DNA of 64,000 nucleotides from Amycolatopsis mongoliensis (GCF_030285665.1 NZ_CP127295.1:10664001-10728000), one strand, 5' to 3'; counted from the first letter of the stretch, positions 46,713 through 56,768 are shown. The notes: generated from the letters alone by a model not told the origin. A program made the numbers and translations.

Positions 46713-47905
46713 TCAGGCGCCGGCGCTCAGCCGCGCCCGGCGCTTCTCCAAGAAGGCCCGCTCCGTGGCGTTCGTGGCCAGGGTGATCGCCTGGTCGTAG
46801 GCGGAGACGGCTTCAGCGGTCCGGCCGAGCCGGGTGAGCAGGTCGGCACGAGTGGCGGGCAGCAGGTGGTAGCCCGGCAGCTCGAGCTCGGCGATGGTGG
46901 CGAGGGCGAGTGCGGGTCCGTGCACCTCCGCGACGGCGACGGCGCGGTTGAGCGCCACGACCGGCGTCGGATTGTGCTGGAGCAGCTGGTCGTAGAGCGC
47001 GAGCACCTGCGTCCAGTCGGTGGCCGGGCCGTCGGTGTGGACGGCGTTGATCGCGGCTTGCAGCTGGTACGGCCCCGGCTGCCCGCGGCGCAGGCAGCGC
47101 CGCACCAGCTCGTGACCTTCGGCGATCAGTTCGCCGTTCCACAGCGACCGATCCTGCTCGGCGAGCACCACGAGTTCCCCCGAGGGACTCACCCGCGCGG
47201 GACGACGGGCTTCGGTGAGCAGGAGCAGCGCCAGCAGCCCGAGCACTTCGGGCTCGTCGGGCATCAGCTGGGCGAGTGCTCTGGCCAGGCGGACGGCTTC
47301 GAGGCTCAGGTCCGTGCGCAGCAATCCACCCGAAGTGGAGGTGTAGCCCTCGTTGAAGATCAGGTAGAGCACGGTGAGGACCGGCGGCAACCGGTCGGGA
47401 AGCTCCGCTTCGCCGGGCACCCGGTAAGGGATGCCGGCGTCGCGGATCTTCTTCTTCGCGCGAACGATGCGCTGGGCGATGGTGGCTTCCGGGACGAGGT
47501 AGGCGCGGGCGATCTCCGCCACCTCGAGCCCGCCGAGCAACCGCAGGGTGAGTGCGGTTTGCGCGAGGGGGAGAGCGCCGGGTGACAGCAGGTGAAGATC
47601 AGGCGCAGCTGGTCGTCCCGCACGGGTCCCACCTCCTCCGGTTCGTCGGCTTGGTGCAGCAGCAGCGCTTGTGCATGGCGGGCTTCCCGCGTCGATTCCC
47701 GCCGCAGGCGGTCGATCGCGCGGTTGCGGGCGGTGGTCACGATCCACGCGCCGGGGTTGGGCGGCGGTGCCTCACCCCACTTTTCGATGGCCACGGCGAA
47801 CGCGTCCTGCACGGCCTCCTCGGCGAGCCCGATGTCGCCGAGGAGGCGGGTCAGGGTGGCCACGCACTGGCCGTACTCCGCCCGGTAGACGCTGTCCAGA
47901 TCCAT
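46713..47905 (-). pseudogene. ECF42-type RNA polymerase sigma factor, frameshifted
   Basis: Combined length about 397 residues, as usual for ECF sigma factors with a C-terminal TPR-like extension. First frame: MDLDSVYRAEYGQCVATLTRL, AVQDAFAVAIEKW, PGAWIVTTARNRAIDRLRR, LIFTCCHPALSP. Second frame continues AQTALTLRLLGGLEVAEIARAYL (sigma region 4) and FNEGYTSTSGG, then helical repeats. One base appears lost in a run of five G (47567-47571). A homopolymer sequencing error or a recent mutation are both possible. It is 4 bp downstream of a DGPF-domain gene, the hallmark partner of ECF42. Confidence 0.82.
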
Positions 47906-47909
47906 GCGC

Positions 47910-48266
47910 TCAGGCCCGGTACGAATCCTCGAAGGGGCGCACCTCGATCGGGCACCCGCAAGCCAGCGCGCACTTCTCGGCCCAGACCAGCGCCTGGTCG
48001 AGGTCCTCGCACTGGATCACCCAGATACCGCCGAGCTGTTCCTTCGTCTCGGCGAACGGGCCGTCGGTCACCGTGGAGCTGCCGTTGCCGGGGTGGACGA
48101 CCGTGGTGGCGTGGGACGGCAGCAGGCCACCGACGAACACCCACGAGCCTGCGGCCCGCATTTCGTCGGTGACCTGCCCCGTCCGGGCAAGGTGTGCCCG
48201 CAATTCCGTTTCGGACGGCGGCGGCGCGCTTTCGTCCATGTGAACGGCGAGCAGGTATTGCTTCAC
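47910..48266 (-). CDS. YCII/DGPF-domain protein
   Basis: 118 residues with the signature TDGPFAETKEQLGGIWVIQ that names the DGPF group of YCII-related proteins. These genes sit directly ahead of ECF42 sigma factors, as here, and are thought to act in the same regulatory unit, although their biochemical role is not settled. Start ATG (MKQYLLAVHMDE) is the conserved family start. Confidence 0.9.
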   Translation of the reverse strand: MKQYLLAVHMDESAPPPSETELRAHLARTGQVTDEMRAAGSWVFVGGLLPSHATTVVHPGNGSSTVTDGPFAETKEQLGGIWVIQCEDLDQALVWAEKCALACGCPIEVRPFEDSYRA

Positions 48267-48291
48267 GAACGAACTCCTTCGAACCGGGGAA

Positions 48292-48714
48292 TCAGACGTG
48301 CAGGCGCCGGGCGATCGCCGGGATGACGATCGCGGCGGCGACCAGGTGCGCGACGATCAGCAGCAGCCTCGTGGAAACCGCCGCGTCCACGACGAGGTCG
48401 GGGACCAGCGACAACGCGGTGAGCACGAGGGTGGTGCGGACGAACGCCGTGCGCGGGCTGCGGGCCTTCCGGGCGAGCACCAGGGCCAGGATCAAGCCCA
48501 GTCCCGAAAAGACCACGGTCAGCATAGCGAACCCGGAAAGCTGGATCGGCGCACCGTTGACGGCGAGGCTGTTCCCGGCGAGCTTGCCCAGCCCGGCGAC
48601 GGCCGTGGTCGCGACGGCGGCGATGGCCGTGGCGGTCAGACCGCCGACCACGAGGGACTTCGTCGAGGTGGCGGCGGCGGTGTTGGTGGTCGCGGTGTTG
48701 GCGGTGACGGACAA
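48292..48714 (-). CDS. DUF6069-like four-helix membrane protein
   Basis: 140 residues. After a threonine/alanine-rich cytoplasmic start, four hydrophobic segments follow (SLVVGGLTATAIAAVATTAVAG, FAMLTVVFSGLGLILALVLA, TTLVLTALSLVPDLVVDAAV, LLLIVAHLVAAAIVIPAIA). Small membrane proteins of this kind are common beside ECF42/DGPF pairs in actinobacteria and may belong to the regulon. Function unknown. Confidence 0.75.
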   Translation of the reverse strand: MSVTANTATTNTAAATSTKSLVVGGLTATAIAAVATTAVAGLGKLAGNSLAVNGAPIQLSGFAMLTVVFSGLGLILALVLARKARSPRTAFVRTTLVLTALSLVPDLVVDAAVSTRLLLIVAHLVAAAIVIPAIARRLHV

Positions 48715-48893
48715 CGTGTGCCTCCGTGGTTTGGCGACCGGCTCTGTTCCGGTCTCTCATCATGACTACGAACGGACTCGACACCATTCGACACCTCCCG
48801 GAAAGAATTTCCTTCTCCATTTGGCGCCACTCGGTGTGAAGGGTGAACCGCGGGACGCGCCGACCCGCGGGGCAGCCTCGGGCGAGGTGGTGT

Positions 48894-49679
48894 TCACGGC
48901 GTACCGAGGCCGTCGGCCAGCCACCGCGCCGTGATCGCGACGACCTCGGCCCGCCGGTCCGGTGTGCCGAACCCGTGGTCCGCACCGCGGGCGGTGTGGA
49001 ACCGGGTGTTGGGCCGGCCGGCCGCGGCCCGCCGCGCGATTTCGTACGACACCGAGGCGTCCTCGTCGCCGTGCACGACGAGCGCGGGCACCGAACTGGT
49101 GGTGAAGCACTTCAGCGGGTCGTAGTGCCGGAACTCGTCGAACAGCACCCGGCCGGCTTCGAAACCGCCGTGTAGGCGCAAAAAGCCCTGCGTCTCCAGC
49201 AGTTTCCGCTGGTCCGGACCGAAGTTTTCGTCGCCCCAAGGCAGTTCGGGATCGAGAAAGGTCCGCCGCAGGTCCAGCACGGGCGCCCAGAGCGCGAACC
49301 GGTCGAGGCGCTCACCCAGCCACGGCAGGGAAAGGGTGGTGGAAACCGCGCCGAAACTGGAGGCGACGATGGCGAGCGGCCCGCCGGCGCGGTCGAGCAG
49401 GTGTTCGACGGCGGCCTGCAGGTCGAGCAGCTCGCCCGCGATCGTCACCCCCCGGGGTGTCCCGCCGCTGCCGCCGTGCCCGCGGAAGGAGAACCGCAGC
49501 ACGGTGAAGTCCGCGTCCGCCAGCCGCTCGGCGAGCGGGACGAACATCCCGCCGACGGTCATGTCGGCACCGAACCCGTGCACCAGGAGGACCGCACCCC
49601 GGTGTGCCCGTCCCACGACGGAATGGCGTACGGCTTCGAGCCGCACGCCATCCACGGACGTCAATTCCAGCTGACGCAA
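48894..49679 (-). CDS. Alpha/beta hydrolase (DUF/S9-like esterase)
   Basis: About 261 residues. Catalytic triad: Ser in VASSFGAVS, Asp in LVVHGDEDASV, His in GADHGF; oxyanion region LLVHGFGADM, plus RFSFRGHGGSGG. No in-frame ATG or GTG is available; TTG at 49679 with GGCAGGGAGAA before it gives the right N-terminus (LRQLELTSVDGVRLEAV), so TTG start is proposed. It could hydrolyse an ester or a thioester in the pathway; not shown. Confidence 0.8.
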   Translation of the reverse strand: MRQLELTSVDGVRLEAVRHSVVGRAHRGAVLLVHGFGADMTVGGMFVPLAERLADADFTVLRFSFRGHGGSGGTPRGVTIAGELLDLQAAVEHLLDRAGGPLAIVASSFGAVSTTLSLPWLGERLDRFALWAPVLDLRRTFLDPELPWGDENFGPDQRKLLETQGFLRLHGGFEAGRVLFDEFRHYDPLKCFTTSSVPALVVHGDEDASVSYEIARRAAAGRPNTRFHTARGADHGFGTPDRRAEVVAITARWLADGLGTP

Positions 49680-49741
49680 TCCCGCTTCTCCCTGCCGCCC
49701 GGTGCCCGGAACGCCCGGGCACCGGGAGCGAATACCCGTTC

Positions 49742-51343
49742 CTACGCTGCTTGTTCGGTGGTCGGGGCAGTCTCGGCCACCGGATCGGTGGACGTCTGCT
49801 GCTGCGTCGTTTCGTCCACACCGCCGTGCGCGTTCGTCGCGTGCCGGAACGCTCGCAGGACGAGCACGCACAGTCCGGCGCAGAGCACGGCGCTGATCAC
49901 GCCCACGACGTGCAGGCCGGACGTGAACGCGTCCCGGGCCGCGGCCAGCAGTCCGCTCCCCTGTATGCCGGGCAGGTGGTTGGCCGCGTCGACCGCGCGG
50001 TCGATGCTTTCCCTGGCCGCGTTCGCCGCGCCGGCCGGTACCGCGCCCAGCGAACCCTCCAGGTTGTTCCGGTACACGACGGTCCCGACCGTGGCGAGCG
50101 TGGCGATGCCGAGCCCGATCGCGAACTCGGTGGCCGTCTGCACGATCGACGCCCCGGAACCGGTCTTCTCCTGCGGCACCGCACCCATCGCGAGGTGGTT
50201 GGCGAGCGCCGCCAGCGGCGCGGTGCCGAGCATGACCACGCACATGGCGAAGAAGATCGTCCCGGGGCCGGAAGCCGAGCCGGTCAGCGTGAAGATCAGG
50301 TACCCGACGGCGGCGACGACCATGCCGCCCGCGATCAGGTAGGCCGGCCGGATGCGGTTGGCCAGCCGCGGGGTGGTCAGGCTGGCGACGATCATCAGCG
50401 CGTTGGGCCCGAGCAGCAGCAGGCCGGCGGCGAGCGGGGTGAGCCCGGTGACGTTCTGCAGGTACAGCGTGACGAGCAGGAGGCTGCCCGCGCCCACCAG
50501 TGCGGAGATGAAGAACATGATGACCGTCGAGCGGAAGATGCGGTTGCCGAACAGCCCCAGGTCGAGCAGCGGGTGTTCCAGGTGCCGCTGCCGCTGCACG
50601 AACAGCACGGCGACCGCGATGCCGAACACCAGCGCGCCCATCGGGAACCACGCCCAGCCGTCGCGGGCCAGCGCCTTCAGCCCGTAGACGAACGGCAGGA
50701 TCGCGGCGAGGGAAAGCACCACGCTGACCGGGTCGAGCTTGCCGGCCGACGGGCTCTTCTGGTCCGGCAGCAGGCCGGGGCCGAACACCAGCAGCAGCAC
50801 GATCCCCGGCACGGACACCAGGAACACCGAGCCCCACCAGAAGTATTCGAGCAGGACGCCGCCGACGAGCGGGCCGAGCGTCGAACCGGTCATGAAGCAG
50901 GCCGTCCAGATGGCCAGCGCCCGGCTGCGGTCCTTCTGCTCGGGGAACATGCCGGTGACCAGGGCCATCACCGCCGGCAGCACCGCGGCGCCCGCGACGC
51001 CGAGCACCGCGCGGGCCCCGATGAGCATGCCCGGGCTGCTGGAGAACGCCGCGACCACCGAGGCGACGCCGAACACGGTGGCCCCGGCGAGCAACTGCTT
51101 CTTCCGCCCGATCCGGTCGCCGAGGGTTCCCATGGTGACCAGGAAACCCGCGATCACGAAGCCGTAGATGTCCACGATCCACAGCTGCTGGATACCGCTC
51201 GGCGCGAGGTCGGCGGTCAGGTGCGGCACAGCCAGGTACAGCACCGAGAAATCCATCGAAACGAGAAACGTGGGCAGGCAGAGCAGCGCCAAGCCGAGCC
51301 ATTCCCGCCGCCCGGGTGGGCGCCTCGTGTCTGCAGTAGTCAC
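49742..51343 (-). CDS. DHA2-family (EmrB/QacA) drug exporter
   Basis: 533 residues with 14 hydrophobic segments, start GTG (VTTADTRRPPGRREWLGLALL). Family motifs are DFSVLYLAVPHLTADL, motif A GTLGDRIGRKKQLLAG and motif C-like GVAGAAVLPAVMALV. Such proton antiporters usually provide self-resistance or product export in antibiotic loci. It heads or follows the hydrolase gene in the same direction. Confidence 0.9.
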   Translation of the reverse strand: MTTADTRRPPGRREWLGLALLCLPTFLVSMDFSVLYLAVPHLTADLAPSGIQQLWIVDIYGFVIAGFLVTMGTLGDRIGRKKQLLAGATVFGVASVVAAFSSSPGMLIGARAVLGVAGAAVLPAVMALVTGMFPEQKDRSRALAIWTACFMTGSTLGPLVGGVLLEYFWWGSVFLVSVPGIVLLLVFGPGLLPDQKSPSAGKLDPVSVVLSLAAILPFVYGLKALARDGWAWFPMGALVFGIAVAVLFVQRQRHLEHPLLDLGLFGNRIFRSTVIMFFISALVGAGSLLLVTLYLQNVTGLTPLAAGLLLLGPNALMIVASLTTPRLANRIRPAYLIAGGMVVAAVGYLIFTLTGSASGPGTIFFAMCVVMLGTAPLAALANHLAMGAVPQEKTGSGASIVQTATEFAIGLGIATLATVGTVVYRNNLEGSLGAVPAGAANAARESIDRAVDAANHLPGIQGSGLLAAARDAFTSGLHVVGVISAVLCAGLCVLVLRAFRHATNAHGGVDETTQQQTSTDPVAETAPTTEQAA

Positions 51344-51422
51344 GACCTGATCCTGTCGTCGGCGCGCCCCCGAGGCGACGCGCTTTCATCCGGTTGTCAA
51401 GGCGACCCGGCCGGTCGCCTGC

Positions 51423-51995
51423 TCACTCGCTGAAGGTGGCCTCGACCTCGAGGACGATCTCGACCTGGTCACCGGCGAACACCTTCGCCCCTTCGGCCGC
51501 GACACCGAAGTCGATCCCGAAGTCACTGCGGCTGAGGGACGTCTTGCCCGCGAATCCGACGCGCGGCTCGCCCTGCATGCCCGTCGGGTCCACGCCGAGG
51601 AACTCGACCTCGATGTCCACCGCCTTGGTGATGTCGCGGATCGTCAGATCTCCGGTGAGCGTCCACTTGTCGCCGGCCGCGCGCAGGGCGGTGCTGGCGA
51701 ACGTCATCTTCGGCGACTGCTCGATGTCGAAGAAGTCCTTGGTGCGCAGGTGGTTGTCGCGCATCTCGTTCGCGGTGTCCACGGAGGACAGTTCGATGGC
51801 CACGTGCACCGACGACACGTCCGCCGTCTCGCCGACCACGATCTCGCCGGAGAACTCGGTGAAGCGTCCCCGCACCCGGCTCATCAGATGACGCACGGAG
51901 AATCCGACCGACGAGTGTCCCGGGTCGATCACCCACGTGCCGGGGGTCACGCCGGGCAACGGGCTCCGGCCGGCGGTGTCCACACTTTCGCTCAC
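51423..51995 (-). CDS. YceI-family lipid-binding-like protein
   Basis: 190 residues. TPGTWVIDPGHSSVGFSVRHLMSRVRG is the YceI signature, with SSVDTANEMRDNHLRTKDFFD and SRSDFGIDFG further on. YceI proteins form a lipocalin-like barrel that binds isoprenoid or other amphiphilic chains. GTG start at 51995 follows GGGAGGAACT. No signal peptide, so cytoplasmic. In this locus it might bind a hydrophobic intermediate. Confidence 0.9.
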   Translation of the reverse strand: MSESVDTAGRSPLPGVTPGTWVIDPGHSSVGFSVRHLMSRVRGRFTEFSGEIVVGETADVSSVHVAIELSSVDTANEMRDNHLRTKDFFDIEQSPKMTFASTALRAAGDKWTLTGDLTIRDITKAVDIEVEFLGVDPTGMQGEPRVGFAGKTSLSRSDFGIDFGVAAEGAKVFAGDQVEIVLEVEATFSE

Positions 51996-52123
51996 AGTTC
52001 CTCCCAGATCAACGAATGCTGATTCCCCGCGACCGCCGGTGCGCGCACCGGCAGCCATCCACTTGGATTGTCACAGCCGGCGACCGGCTCCGTCACCTTC
52101 GTGATTGCCTCTCCGCGGCGGGC

Positions 52124-53368
52124 TCAGGCCGCCGAGGAAAGCGCGTTCTTCAGGCGTACGGGCAGGTGGCGGTGGCCGTTCATGATGAACGTGGGATACG
52201 GGACGAGGTCCTGGGGGTCGACAGCCAGCGTCAGGTCGGGGAAGCGCTCGAAGAGCGCCGAGAGGCTCGCTTTGCCCAGCATCCGGGCGATCCCCGCGCC
52301 GAGGCAGAAGTGCGCGCCGTGGCCGAACGACAGGTGCTCCTTGTCCGCGCGGGTGATGTCGAATTCGGCGGCGGAGGCCCCGTGCAGCGCCGGGTCACGC
52401 CCGACCGCGGCGTAGTTGATCAGGATCGGGTCGCCCTTCGGGATGGTGACACCGTCCAGCTCGATGTCCTCCACCGCGAACCGCAGCGGCAGGCTCGCCA
52501 GCGGCGCCTGCAGCCGCAGCACCTCCTCCATGACCTCCTCCCACGAAACCTGCCCCGACTTGACCAGCTCGAGCTGCTCGGGGTGGGTGAGCAGCGCGGT
52601 GACCGCGTTGTCGAGGAAGTTGATCGTGGTCTCCGAGCCCGCGCCGAGGATCGCGAAGACCGTGTCGGTCAGCTCCTGCTCGCTCATCCGCGAGCCGTCC
52701 TCGTCCCGGGCGGCGATCAGGTCGCTCGTGATGTCGGGGCCGGGCTCCGCGCGCTTCTGCGCGATGAGATCGGTGATCGCGTCACGCCAGCCGAGCAGCG
52801 TTTCCTGCGCCTGCTCGGGTGTGACGTTCGTGGCCACCATCAGGTCGATCATCTTCGCCGCCGCGATCCTGGCCTCGTCCGACATGCCGATCAGCTCGGC
52901 CACCAGCATGCCGGGGAGCGGGTAGGCGAACGCCGTCTTCAGGTCGACCACCTCGCCGGCGGCCAAGGCGCCGGCCAGGCGGTCGAGCAGCGTGTCGATC
53001 ATCGCCTGCGCCTTCGGGCGGATCTCGTCCGGCCGGCGCGCGTTGAACGCCTTGCTGGTCAGCCGGCGCAGCCGGCGGTGGTCGCCGCCGAAGGTGGTCG
53101 AGATGTTGTCCATCGCGACCCAGCTGATCATCTCCCAGTCGGGCGGGACCTCGCCGTTGATGAAGGCCGGCCAGTGCAGGCGGGCGCTCTTGCTGACGTT
53201 CGGGTCGGCCAGCAGCTTCTTGCCGACCTCGTAGCTGCTGACCGTCCAGGCCAGCACGCCACCCGGCAGCTCCACCTGGGTGGCGGGGCCCAGCGGGCGC
53301 AGCCGCTCCGCTTCCGCGTGGATGTCTCGGCCCGTGGGGTCCAGGGTGAAGGGACGGTTCGAACTCAT
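52124..53368 (-). CDS. Cytochrome P450
   Basis: 414 residues, soluble actinobacterial CYP. I-helix oxygen-binding [11 protein letters not shown]-helix EEVLRLQAP, and haem ligand region [15 protein letters not shown] with the cysteine. The [15 protein letters not shown]-helix block is also typical. No ferredoxin gene is adjacent. Likely tailoring oxidation of the pathway product; position not predictable. Confidence 0.95.
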   Translation of the reverse strand: MSSNRPFTLDPTGRDIHAEAERLRPLGPATQVELPGGVLAWTVSSYEVGKKLLADPNVSKSARLHWPAFINGEVPPDWEMISWVAMDNISTTFGGDHRRLRRLTSKAFNARRPDEIRPKAQAMIDTLLDRLAGALAAGEVVDLKTAFAYPLPGMLVAELIGMSDEARIAAAKMIDLMVATNVTPEQAQETLLGWRDAITDLIAQKRAEPGPDITSDLIAARDEDGSRMSEQELTDTVFAILGAGSETTINFLDNAVTALLTHPEQLELVKSGQVSWEEVMEEVLRLQAPLASLPLRFAVEDIELDGVTIPKGDPILINYAAVGRDPALHGASAAEFDITRADKEHLSFGHGAHFCLGAGIARMLGKASLSALFERFPDLTLAVDPQDLVPYPTFIMNGHRHLPVRLKNALSSAA

Positions 53369-53490
53369 TGCGGTCTCCCGATTTCTTGCGATGCTCCGGC
53401 CGGAACAGGGAATGGCCGGGTGCCTGGAACGTCACCCCGGCCATTCGTGGTTTCGCATCTGCGGCCATCCGCAGTACTCGCCTGGTGGTA

Positions 53491-54303
53491 CTACTGCTTC
53501 CTGGCGCAGAGGATCAGGTAGGTGACGTCCTCCGGCCCCAGGTGGAACGCCTCTCGCATCCCCTGCCGGATACCCTCGGTCATCTCCGCGCCGAATTCCT
53601 CGGTGAGCAGGCCGCTCACCTTCTCGAAGTGCTCGGTGTGGCGCTTGCCGGTGTTCACGTACACGCGGCGGCTCTGGATCCGCTCCTCGACCACGAAACC
53701 CGCGGACTCGAACGCCTTGATCCAGCTCTCCGCGGTCATGGGCTCGCGAGCCAGGGGGAACGGCTTCTTCAACGGCGAGGCATCCGTCGTCTTCGAGATT
53801 TCGGAAATGGCCACGCGACCACCGGGCCGGAGCACGCGGTGGAACTCGGCCAGTGCCTTCTCGAGGTCGAAGGCGTTGAAGAGCGACTCGAACGCGACGA
53901 TCGCGTCGAAGTGGTTCTCGGGGAAGGACAGGCAATGGTAGTCGCCGGTCTCGAACCGGACCTGGCCGGAAACTTCGCTCGCGGCCGCCCGCGTCCGGGC
54001 CTTCGCGGCCTCGACCGGGCTGATCGTGATACCCGTGACCTCGACGCCGTACGCGCCGGCGATGTCGATCGACGCAGTTCCGGAACCGCACCCGGCGTCC
54101 AGCAGGCTCTCGCCGCGCCGCAGCCCGAGGGTGTCGACGATCTTGCGGGTGAGGCGCTCGGCGCCCACTTCCAGCGAAGCCTCGTCGTTGTCGTCGTACC
54201 AGTAACCCTGGCGCTGGTAGCCACCGAAGTACTTGTCGGCCAACGCGCTCGCGCCGTCGTAGAAGTCGGCGACCTCGGCCGGATTCCAGTTCAGTTCGCT
54301 CAC
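53491..54303 (-). CDS. SAM-dependent methyltransferase, class I
   Basis: 270 residues. SAM motif I LLDAGCGSGTASIDIAG, then VTGITISPVEAAKAR, motif II region FDAIVAFESLFNAF and HRVLRPGGRVAISE. The N-terminal YDGASALADKYFGG helix and overall form resemble RebM-like sugar/small-molecule O-methyltransferases. ATG at 54303 is 37 bp from the condensation-domain gene stop; both are likely in one transcript with the P450. Confidence 0.9.
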   Translation of the reverse strand: MSELNWNPAEVADFYDGASALADKYFGGYQRQGYWYDDNDEASLEVGAERLTRKIVDTLGLRRGESLLDAGCGSGTASIDIAGAYGVEVTGITISPVEAAKARTRAAASEVSGQVRFETGDYHCLSFPENHFDAIVAFESLFNAFDLEKALAEFHRVLRPGGRVAISEISKTTDASPLKKPFPLAREPMTAESWIKAFESAGFVVEERIQSRRVYVNTGKRHTEHFEKVSGLLTEEFGAEMTEGIRQGMREAFHLGPEDVTYLILCARKQ

Positions 54304-54340
54304 GGAGTTCCCCTCTGGCGTCGAGTTTGACTACAGGATT

Positions 54341-55765
54341 TCAGCGTTCCCCCGGTGCGGCGTCTTCCCTGTTGCTGCACGTCGGAAACGCCGAATCCGG
54401 GGAAGCCAGCGACGCGCGCAGCAGTTCCCGGTACTCGGCGACCATCGCGACGATCGTGGATTCGTCGAACTCGAAGCTGTCGTACTTCACCACGCCCACC
54501 ATGTCCCCGGCGGGATCCAGGTCGAAGTCCCACAGACTGCCGTTCGGTATTTCCGAGGTGTCCGTGGCCGACAACAGGCGACGGCGGAGGCCGGTGTAGC
54601 GGAGATCGCCGATCAGCTCTTCCTCGAGCGTCTGCGGGTAGTGGTTGACCTCGAAGGTGTTGACGACCCCGTGGGGGTCCATGAACGGTTCCATCAGGCC
54701 CGGGTCGGCCTGCAGCAGGACCTCGCGGAACGGCAGTTCGTAGCTGATGGCCTCCAGCAGCGTGGCGCGGGTCCGGTGCACCAGGTCGCGGAAGGACGCG
54801 CAGCCGGCGACGTCGGTCCGCATCGGCACGAGGTTGAAGAACAGCCCGACGGTTTCGTGGAACGCCGGCTCCCCGCGGCCGGCCATGAAGGTCGGAGCCA
54901 CGATGTCCGTCGCCCCCGTCCTCCGGTGCAGGAACAGGTTGTAGCACGCGTAGAGGACCATGAAGGACGAGCTCCGCATCGACCTCGCCAGCGCGTTGGT
55001 GGCGCTGAAGAGCTGCGGGTCGAACGAGAACCTGTACACCGAGTAGGACGGCCGGCGGGCCGGCTGTCGCACCCGGTCGGTGGGGATGGTGACGAACTTC
55101 GCGCCCGCCAGCTTGGTCCGCCAGTATTCGCGCGCGACGACCGCGCGCTCCCCGGCCAGCGTCTCCTGCTGCCAGCTCGCGTGCTCGCCGTACTGCCGCA
55201 TATCCGGCAGCCTGGGTTCGGCGAACCCCCGGCGGTTCGCGTAGCAGGTCGCGAGGTCGCGAAGGATCAGATGCATGGACCAGGCGTCGCTGACCGAGTG
55301 GTGGGTGACGAGCACGAGCACGGCGTCGTCGTCGTCGAACCGTCCCAAGCTGGCTCGCAGCAGTGGCATCTCGCCGATGCGGCACCGGTCGGCGCACTCG
55401 ACCTCGTTGAGGAACTCGTGCGCGCGCCGCTCCCGGTCGGCTTCGGTCACCGCCGCGGAAAGGTCGCTGACCGCGAGACGCACGGGACTCGGCGGGTGGA
55501 CGCGGCCGTAGGGCTCTCCTTCGTCCCGGACGATGAGCGTGCGCAGCCCTTCGTGGCGCGCCGCGACGTCGTCCAGGGCCGACTGCAGGGTGGCCAGATC
55601 CAGCCGGCCGCGCAGCCGCCAGCCCGCGGAGACGATGTTCCGCGGTCCGAATGCGCCGAATTCGTCGTTACCCTGGTCGAAAGCGCACATGAACGCCTGG
55701 CTGGCCGAAAGGTGCCGCCGGTCGGTGACGTCATCGGCGGCCGGGGACTCTTGTTCGAGGGTCAT
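54341..55765 (-). CDS. Stand-alone NRPS condensation-domain protein
   Basis: 474 residues, essentially one condensation domain and nothing else. Conserved blocks: LSASQAFMCAFD (C1), RHEGLRTLIV (C2), VTHHSVSDAWSMHLI (C3, residues 155-160 HHSVSD; the usual final G is A), SSSFMVLYACYNLFLHR, VGLFFNLVPMRTD (C5). The catalytic second His and Asp are kept. Free-standing C domains join acyl or aminoacyl groups to amines or hydroxyls. No adenylation or carrier domain is present in the window. ATG at 55765 gives a proper start. Confidence 0.88.
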   Translation of the reverse strand: MTLEQESPAADDVTDRRHLSASQAFMCAFDQGNDEFGAFGPRNIVSAGWRLRGRLDLATLQSALDDVAARHEGLRTLIVRDEGEPYGRVHPPSPVRLAVSDLSAAVTEADRERRAHEFLNEVECADRCRIGEMPLLRASLGRFDDDDAVLVLVTHHSVSDAWSMHLILRDLATCYANRRGFAEPRLPDMRQYGEHASWQQETLAGERAVVAREYWRTKLAGAKFVTIPTDRVRQPARRPSYSVYRFSFDPQLFSATNALARSMRSSSFMVLYACYNLFLHRRTGATDIVAPTFMAGRGEPAFHETVGLFFNLVPMRTDVAGCASFRDLVHRTRATLLEAISYELPFREVLLQADPGLMEPFMDPHGVVNTFEVNHYPQTLEEELIGDLRYTGLRRRLLSATDTSEIPNGSLWDFDLDPAGDMVGVVKYDSFEFDESTIVAMVAEYRELLRASLASPDSAFPTCSNREDAAPGER

Positions 55766-56029
55766 CGGACTGCGATTCCTCTCATATCCCGGTCGCCTCC
55801 CTGGAGGCGGTTTCTGCGGCGCGTGAGCTGTCCGGCTGCGGTTCATCGTGCCTGCCCGCCATGACGCGGTCATCTCGGTCCGTGCTGGCCGTCCCCGGCC
55901 CCGTGTCCGGGGATTTCTTCGAAATTGCTCAGGATCCGCTTCGGCGCAAGAATACGGGCAGGCTGCGATACTCTGGCGCGCGTATTCGGGAGAACACCCG
56001 CACAAGCCGGAAGAGAGAGCTCGAAGACC
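55766..56029. promoter_or_regulatory. Divergent promoter region, condensation gene / RibD-like gene
   Basis: 264 bp between divergently transcribed genes. AT-rich patches such as GATTTCTTCGAAATTGCTCAG near 55910-55930 stand out from the GC-rich surroundings; the palindrome TTTCTTCGAAA lies inside. This is a reasonable place for both promoters. Confidence 0.45.
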
Positions 56030-56647
56030 GTGAAACTGATTACCACGACGTGTGTCACCGTCGACGGCGTGATGCAGGGACTCGGCGCAGCGGACGAGGA
56101 CCGTCGCGGCGGGTTCGAGCGCGGTGGGTGGCAGGGTCCGCTGTGGGACGGCGAGGCCGGAGCGTTCCTGAACGAAGTCTACGCGCGCGCCGACGCGTTC
56201 CTGTTCGGGCGCCGGACCTACGAGATCTTCGCCGGCTCCTGGGGTGCGATGGCCGCGGATCCGGGCGACAACGTCATCGCGGTGGCCTTGAACTCGAAGC
56301 CCAAGTACGTCGCGTCGAACACGCTGACCGATCCGGGGTGGGCGGACACGACCGTGCTCTCCGGCGACCTCGCCGCCGCCGTCGGCGAGCTGAAGGCCAA
56401 ACCGGGCGGCGAGCTGCAGGTGCACGGCAGCGGCGCCCTGATCCGGTGGCTGCTCGACCACGAGCTCGTCGACGAGATCACCCTGCTCATCGCCCCCGTG
56501 ATCCTCGGCCAGGGCCGGCGGCTGTTCGCCGACACCGGCCTCGACACCGTGCTCGAACAGGTGGAATCGCGATCCACGCCCAGCGGGATCACACTCCAGA
56601 CCTACCGGCCCCACGGCCGCCCCCGGTACGCCAGGGCCGACGCCTGA
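56030..56647 (+). CDS. RibD C-terminal/DHFR-like reductase, copy 1
   Basis: 205 residues of the small dihydrofolate-reductase-fold family (RibD_C). Start VKLITTTCVTVDGVMQG, then FLFGRRTYEIFAGSWG, KYVASNTL, GGELQVHGSGALIRWLL (NADPH site) and VILGQGRRLF. GTG at 56030 follows GGAAGAGAGAG. Such proteins reduce unknown pteridine-like or other carbonyl compounds with NAD(P)H. A paralogue follows 121 bp downstream. Confidence 0.88.
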   Translation: MKLITTTCVTVDGVMQGLGAADEDRRGGFERGGWQGPLWDGEAGAFLNEVYARADAFLFGRRTYEIFAGSWGAMAADPGDNVIAVALNSKPKYVASNTLTDPGWADTTVLSGDLAAAVGELKAKPGGELQVHGSGALIRWLLDHELVDEITLLIAPVILGQGRRLFADTGLDTVLEQVESRSTPSGITLQTYRPHGRPRYARADA

Positions 56648-56768
56648 GTGCGAAGTCTCCGGAAAAGAGATCCCCCGCGGTGTCGAATCGGTGCGGCGGC
56701 GTTCGTAGTAAGGAGTGAGGGCCGGTCCACGAGGGTCGTCCCCGAGCAGTGAGAAAGGAACCGCGATC

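Noticed and set aside
46713..47905. Programmed ribosomal frameshift in the sigma gene
   Set aside because: The CCCCC run could slip, but no stimulatory structure or known precedent for ECF42 factors supports it; mutation or sequence error is simpler.
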